From contig DATLQD010000178.1 in NCBI GenBank assembly GCA_035535315.1, positions 1 through 9,045 on the forward strand: a stretch of 9,045 nt of DNA, in the 5' to 3' direction. Each line of letters starts with the position of its first letter. Within the stretch, counting starts at the first letter, position 1. The stretch is from DASQGA01 sp035535315. Its GTDB lineage: Bacteria; Actinomycetota; Thermoleophilia; Gaiellales; Gaiellaceae. Below are positions 6,002 through 9,045 of the stretch, one piece after another. The translations under genes and the position numbers were made by a program. The notes beneath the pieces were generated by a model, which worked only from the letters and a program-made list of their open reading frames with translations, was not told the origin of the DNA and searched no databases.

Positions 6002-6495
6002 ATCGGGCCGTCGGCCAGGAGCTTCCGGAAGGCCGAATACTGGCCGAGCTTCCCCACGGTGACGAGCGTGTCGCCCTCCTGGATGACATCGTCCGGCTGC
6101 GCCCCGCTGACCGGCTCCGGCTCCCGCAGGATCGCGATGATCGTGATGCCCGTTCGCTGCCGGAAGCCGCACTCGGCGAGCGAGCGCCCGATGGCCGGAC
6201 TCCCTTCGGGAACCGGAATCCACTCGATCGTGAGCTCGCCGAGCGCCATCTCGAGCTCCTCGACGATCTTCGGGCGCTCGTACGCGCCGCCCAGGACGGC
6301 TCCGAGCTGGCGCGCCTCGTCGTCGTCGAGGCGGATCACGACCCGCGGCTCCTCGTCGCTCGCATGGCGAAAGAAGTAGATCTCGCGGATTCCGTCGGTG
6401 TGCAGGATGATCGCGATGCGTGCCCCCTCGCCGGTCTTGAAGGCGTACTTGACACCGACTCCCGGCAGGCGTGTCTCTCGGAGGTCGATCGTCAT
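5998..6495 (-). CDS. Cation:proton antiporter regulatory subunit, KhtT-like (TrkA_C)
   Basis: 165 residues, cytoplasmic. The N-terminal part (RETRLPGVGVKYAFKTGEG, then IAIILHTDGIREIYFF) matches the N-domain of Bacillus KhtT, and residues about 85-163 form an RCK_C/TrkA_C ligand-binding domain (IPVPEGSPAIGRSLAE, then GDTLVTVGKLGQYSAFRKLL). Such subunits gate a K+/H+ antiporter; in B. subtilis KhtT is known to respond to c-di-AMP and pH. It lies 35 bases downstream of the antiporter gene, in the same orientation. The B. subtilis order is T then U, so the order here is reversed. The ATG at 6495 lacks a strong ribosome-binding site. The stop meets the DUF1272 stop tail to tail. Confidence 0.85.
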   Translation of the reverse strand: MTIDLRETRLPGVGVKYAFKTGEGARIAIILHTDGIREIYFFRHASDEEPRVVIRLDDDEARQLGAVLGGAYERPKIVEELEMALGELTIEWIPVPEGSPAIGRSLAECGFRQRTGITIIAILREPEPVSGAQPDDVIQEGDTLVTVGKLGQYSAFRKLLADGPI

Positions 6496-6530
6496 CGGCT
6501 GCGTGATCGGTCGGTGGCGTGAGCGAGCAT

Positions 6531-7709
6531 CTAGCTTCCGTCCAGTCTAGGCGGCGGGAAGAGTAGCCAGCCCAGACGCTTGGATTCCTTCATAAGGACG
6601 ATGCCGATCGTGGCTGTCGCGAGCACGTAGAGCCCGGCGAAGGCGACGATGTCCGACTGGACGCCCTCGGAGATGCGCGGGTTCGCGGCTGCGAGCTGTG
6701 CGAGAACGATGGTGAACTCGCCGTGCGCTACGAGTGCTAAGCCCGCGTTCAGGCTCTGCCGGCGTGTGAAGCCGCCGACGAAGCCGGCGACGTAGCCGCC
6801 GCTTGCCTTTCCCACGACCGTCAGCGCCACGGCGAGAATGAGAATCCACCACACGCTCCCGAGGGCGGCCACGTCGATCGAGAGCCCGAAGACGAAGAAG
6901 AAAAGGGCTCCGAAGAGGTCCCGGAAGCTGAAGAACCGCTCTTCGATCTCGGCGCGAGCCCCGGTGCCGGCGAGGACGACGCCGGCCATGAGGGCACCGA
7001 TCGCCTCGGAGAGGCCGAGCGCATCCGCGAGCGCAGCCATCCCGATCAGGAACGCAAAGGTCGCGAGGAGGAAGAACTCGCGCGGCAGCCGGTCGAGGAG
7101 CCGGTCGAAGGAGTGAGCAAGCCAGCGGGAGGCGGCAAGCGAGCCCGTGACGAAGAGGAGCGCCTTCAGTACGACCACGAGAGTCGACGTGAGCTCGCCT
7201 CCGCCGCCCCCGGCTAGGCCGAGGACGAACGCGATCGCCAGATCCTCGAAGACGAGGATCGCTAGCACCAGATCCGTCTCGTCGTCGGCCAGCCGGCGAA
7301 AGTCGATCAGCCCCTTGACTGTGACCGCGCTCGACGAGACGTAGATCGCCGCCGCGAGGATGAGCGCGCCGAAGCTCGGCCCGAAGGCGGCGAGCCCGAC
7401 GATGAGCCCGAGCCCCGCGTTCACGACGAGATCGACCATGCCGCCGGTGACGACATGGCGGCCGCTTCTCAGGATGCGGTCGAGCGTGAACTCGAGCCCG
7501 AGAAAGAAGAGGAGGAAGACAATCCCGAGCTCGGCCACGAAGCTCGTAACCTCGGACGGCTCGATCAGGCTCAGGATCTCGGGCTCGTTCGGCCCGAGGA
7601 GCAGTCCCGCCAGGAGGTAGGCGGGAATAGCGGAGAGCCCAAAGCGGCTCGCAATGAAGCCGAGCACGCCGAGGACGACGACTGTGACGGCGAGGTCGCC
7701 GAGCTCCAT
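6531..7709 (-). CDS. Cation:proton antiporter, CPA2 family (KhtU-like membrane subunit)
   Basis: 392 residues, almost entirely hydrophobic, with about 12 predicted helices and a length normal for the Na+/H+ exchanger domain alone. CPA2 landmarks include IPAYLLAGLLLGP (28-40), ELGIVFLLFFLGLEF (60-74), YVSSSAVTVKGLI (123-135), FED at 154-156 in the ion-binding helix (KefC has Q-D and electrogenic NapA D-D in the equivalent place), and VAHGEFTIVLAQ near the end. There is no C-terminal TrkA_N/RCK domain as in KefB/KefC; that role falls to the separate KhtT-like protein just downstream. It likely exports K+ (or Na+/NH4+) in exchange for protons. ATG 7709 has only a weak upstream G-rich site and sits 3 bases after a possible leader ORF. 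Confidence 0.9.
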   Translation of the reverse strand: MELGDLAVTVVVLGVLGFIASRFGLSAIPAYLLAGLLLGPNEPEILSLIEPSEVTSFVAELGIVFLLFFLGLEFTLDRILRSGRHVVTGGMVDLVVNAGLGLIVGLAAFGPSFGALILAAAIYVSSSAVTVKGLIDFRRLADDETDLVLAILVFEDLAIAFVLGLAGGGGGELTSTLVVVLKALLFVTGSLAASRWLAHSFDRLLDRLPREFFLLATFAFLIGMAALADALGLSEAIGALMAGVVLAGTGARAEIEERFFSFRDLFGALFFFVFGLSIDVAALGSVWWILILAVALTVVGKASGGYVAGFVGGFTRRQSLNAGLALVAHGEFTIVLAQLAAANPRISEGVQSDIVAFAGLYVLATATIGIVLMKESKRLGWLLFPPPRLDGS

Positions 7710-8012
7710 CCGCTAGCTGGCCATCCAAACGAGGCAGCCGGCCCGCTCTAAGCGCGCACTGAGCTTCGTGCGCATGACCGGGCGGGCGCCTGACGAGGCG
7801 GCCGCATCGGCAGCCCAGCCCAGGGGGTCCCGTCGGGCCAGAGGCATACCTCCTACTCCGGGGGGTTCTCCCAGCGCGGCGCGTTCTGTGCCGCGCGGCG
7901 GACGCTGCGCCGCAAGTCACAGGTGATCGTAATCGGCGGCCGCTTCATCGACGCCGATTGTATTGCCACCTGTGCTCCCGACCCGTGAGCCTCGCCCACG
8001 CTCGGTCGGGAG
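7710..8012. other. 303-bp antiporter upstream region, densely self-complementary
   Basis: No convincing conventional gene lies here. Besides the possible leader ORF (7713-7847) and the terminator hairpin at the EamA end, the stretch holds three further hairpins: GCGCGGC/GCCGCGC (7874-7880 / 7890-7896), GCGGCG/CGCCGC (7895-7900 / 7908-7913, overlapping the first), and a nested pair. The nested pair has outer arms CACAGGTG/CACCTGTG (7918-7925 / 7967-7974) and inner arms AATCGGCG/CGCCGATT (7931-7938 / 7952-7959). A TACAAT on the minus strand (7962-7957) could be a -10 element for the antiporter, without a clear -35. The structures could be an mRNA leader, operator sites or a small RNA. Confidence 0.5.
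7713..7847 (-). CDS. Possible 44-codon leader ORF upstream of the antiporter
   Basis: A minus-strand ORF starts with ATG 7847 (MPLARRDPLGWAADAAASSG...) and stops 3 bases before the antiporter ATG. A perfect AGGAGG lies almost against the ATG (1 base), closer than normal, so initiation there would be inefficient or occur elsewhere. About four-fifths of third codon positions are G or C, consistent with coding but also with the region's composition. The peptide is basic, has no membrane segment and resembles no family I know. It could be a coupling or regulatory leader peptide, or chance. Confidence 0.25.
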   Translation of the reverse strand: MPLARRDPLGWAADAAASSGARPVMRTKLSARLERAGCLVWMAS

Positions 8013-8013
8013 C
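7974..8013 (-). terminator. Strong hairpin at the end of the EamA gene
   Basis: GCTCCCGACC (7974-7983) and GGTCGGGAGC (8004-8013) form a perfect 10-bp stem beginning at the EamA stop codon. An inner CGTG/CACG stem (7984-7987 / 7997-8000) continues it around a 9-base loop. No U-tract follows, which is common for hairpin terminators in high-GC bacteria. It probably ends the amidotransferase-EamA transcript, though it could also belong to the neighbouring structured leader. Confidence 0.55.
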
Positions 8014-8873
8014 TAGGCGACGAGACCGAGCAGGACGAGCCCTGCGATCACGAGCGCGACCCCGGTCCACTGGGTCGGTGTCGGGCGCTCGTGCATGAGC
8101 GCGACGCCCACGACGATCGGCACGACCGAGTAGGGAGCGGCCGCGGTCGCCACGATCGACGTTTCGGCGTGCCGGACGCCGAAGTTAAACGCGACGTAGC
8201 CGATCGTGTCGACAGCCGCGATGAACCCGATCATCGCTAAGAGGCCGGGCGACCGGTGCGGGAAGCGCCATACTCGGCCCAGGAGTGCGGTACTGAGGAT
8301 GAAGAGGGTCGAGAAGCCCCGCGCCACGAAGATCGGCACGAGCCAGCCGTACTCGTCGCTGAAGTAAGACACGCCGTAGACGAACGCCCCGATCAGGACT
8401 GCCGTGGCCAGCGCGAGAACGATCCCGAGCGCGGCCACCCGCTCGATCGCTCGAATCTGGGTTAGGTCGGAAGAGGCGAGCAGGACGCCGAGGAGGGCGA
8501 TCGCGATCGCGAGCGCCTCGCCGGCCGACAGGCGCTCGCCCGAGATGACGACTGCGCAGATGACCGTCACCGCCGCGTAGGCCGAGACGATCGGGCTCAC
8601 GATCGAGATGGGCCCGATGGCAAGCGCGCGATAGAAGGCGAGGTAAGAGAGCCAGCCGAGGACCCCGACGAAGGCAAGCCAGGCGAGGTCGCCGCCGGTC
8701 AGCCCTGAGAGCCCTCCGCCGGACGCGAAGAGCATGACGGCGAGGATGGCTGTCGCCAGGAGATGGAACCCGAGCACGACGCGCAGCGCTCCCGTTCGCC
8801 GCGACGACATGGCAGCGAAGTAGTCGGCCAGGCCCCACGAGAGGGCGGCCGCGAGGCCGAGGGCGATCCCCAA
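8013..8873 (-). CDS. EamA family (DMT superfamily) transporter
   Basis: 286 residues with ten predicted helices in two EamA repeats, the usual length and layout for drug/metabolite exporters. The first repeat opens LGIALGLAAALSWGLADYF and contains the classic FYRALAIGPISIVSPI; it ends GERLSAGEALAIAIALLGVLL. The second ends HERPTPTQWTGVALVIAGLVLLG, both matching the EamA closing motif. The true start is taken as TTG 8873, one base after the stop of the amidotransferase-like gene. The open frame extends further upstream but is Ser/Arg-rich nonsense overlapping that gene. The tight spacing suggests one transcript and coupled translation, so the substrate may be related to the upstream enzyme, such as an amino acid or gamma-glutamyl compound; this is inference. 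Confidence 0.85.
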   Translation of the reverse strand: MGIALGLAAALSWGLADYFAAMSSRRTGALRVVLGFHLLATAILAVMLFASGGGLSGLTGGDLAWLAFVGVLGWLSYLAFYRALAIGPISIVSPIVSAYAAVTVICAVVISGERLSAGEALAIAIALLGVLLASSDLTQIRAIERVAALGIVLALATAVLIGAFVYGVSYFSDEYGWLVPIFVARGFSTLFILSTALLGRVWRFPHRSPGLLAMIGFIAAVDTIGYVAFNFGVRHAETSIVATAAAPYSVVPIVVGVALMHERPTPTQWTGVALVIAGLVLLGLVA

Positions 8874-8874
8874 A

Positions 8875-9045
8875 CTAGCGCGCTCGGGCAGCCTCGACGA
8901 GCTGGGCGAAGGGCTCGAGGAAGCGGCGGTCGACCCGCCACTCTTCCTGGAGCTCCCACTGCACGGCCAGCACGTAGCCGTCGCCGTCCAGCTCGACCGC
9001 CTCGACGACGCCGTCCGGCGCGCGCGCAACCACACGAAGGTCCGG
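8875..9045 (-). CDS. C-terminal part of a class-I glutamine amidotransferase-like (peptidase C26) protein
   Basis: The last 56 residues of a minus-strand gene whose beginning lies beyond the right edge. The frame reads DLRVVARAPDGVVEAVELDG, then GYVLAVQWELQEEWRVDRRF and a closing helix LEPFAQLVEAARAR. This layout matches the end of gamma-glutamyl-GABA hydrolase/PuuD-type C26 proteins: a D-G-x-V-E-A strand, then [VL]-x-x-VQW, then a helix. In active members VQW is followed by HPE, which supplies the catalytic His and Glu; here it is ELQEEW with no His, so the normal Cys-His-Glu triad appears broken. The TAG at 8877-8875 is one base from the EamA TTG. The nucleophile Cys lies outside the window. 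Confidence 0.65.
   Translation of the reverse strand, partial: PDLRVVARAPDGVVEAVELDGDGYVLAVQWELQEEWRVDRRFLEPFAQLVEAARAR

Noticed and set aside
5144..6223. 359-codon minus-strand ORF across the GcvT-like and DUF1272 genes
   Set aside because: Composition is typical of the frame opposite a GC-rich gene, and it crosses two well-supported genes and the shared stop.
6547..7920. 457-codon minus-strand ORF overlapping the antiporter in another frame
   Set aside because: Arg-rich shadow of the CPA2 gene; the antiporter frame carries all the family motifs.
7848..7960. Known riboswitch (yybP-ykoY or ydaO/c-di-AMP) upstream of the antiporter
   Set aside because: GGAGTAG and GGGAGAACCC resemble fragments of these motifs, but the required surrounding stems and conserved loops are not present.
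8874..9035. N-terminal extension of the EamA frame to an upstream start at 9035
   Set aside because: The extra 54 residues are Ser/Arg-rich and overlap a better frame encoding the amidotransferase-like C-terminus; TTG 8873 gives the normal EamA length.
1..9045. tRNA genes, CRISPR arrays, insertion sequences or attachment sites
   Set aside because: No cloverleaf, regularly spaced direct repeats, transposase-like protein or terminal repeats were seen on reading both strands.

Overview
The window is GC-rich, with tightly packed genes, GTG and TTG starts and many 1-4 base overlaps or gaps. This fits a high-GC actinobacterium. The protein styles (a KhtT/KhtU-like antiporter pair, a SoxB-like FAD oxidoreductase, a DUF1272 protein) would suit a Thermoleophilia-type lineage, but nothing seen proves the taxon. 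There are no rRNA or tRNA genes, mobile elements or CRISPR arrays.

Left region (1-2534, all minus strand). Reading leftwards there is a small two-helix membrane protein, an overlapping membrane-anchored PepSY-like protein, then an Amt ammonium channel. Directly behind amt come two tiny single-helix membrane ORFs, missing from a conventional ORF list. The first starts 3 bases after the amt stop, and the second overlaps it through a shared GTGA and runs off the left edge. No glnK/PII gene follows amt. The amt leader holds an 8-bp inverted repeat around an A9/T9 tract.

Central region (2535-6001). A DAO-family FAD oxidoreductase (minus) diverges from an iclR-gcvT-like-DUF1272 operon (plus) across a 51-bp intergenic region. 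That region contains two small inverted repeats placed on a plausible promoter. The FAD enzyme looks like a SoxB-type amine demethylase and the GcvT-like protein like a folate-dependent C1 acceptor. Together they resemble the split halves of a sarcosine or dimethylglycine oxidase system for an unknown methylated substrate, controlled by the IclR protein.

Right region (5998-9045, minus strand). A CPA2 cation:proton antiporter is followed by its KhtT-like TrkA_C regulatory subunit. The last codons of the regulatory gene and of the DUF1272 gene meet in a shared CTAG. Upstream is a 303-bp gap with a dense run of hairpins and a possible 44-codon leader ORF. Beyond it lie an EamA/DMT exporter and the C-terminal end of a class-I glutamine amidotransferase-like (peptidase C26) protein that lacks the usual catalytic His-Pro-Glu motif.

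The strongest candidates for something undescribed are the two micro-membrane proteins coupled to Amt, the FAD/GcvT split demethylase locus with its compact divergent operator, and the highly structured region 7874-8013.
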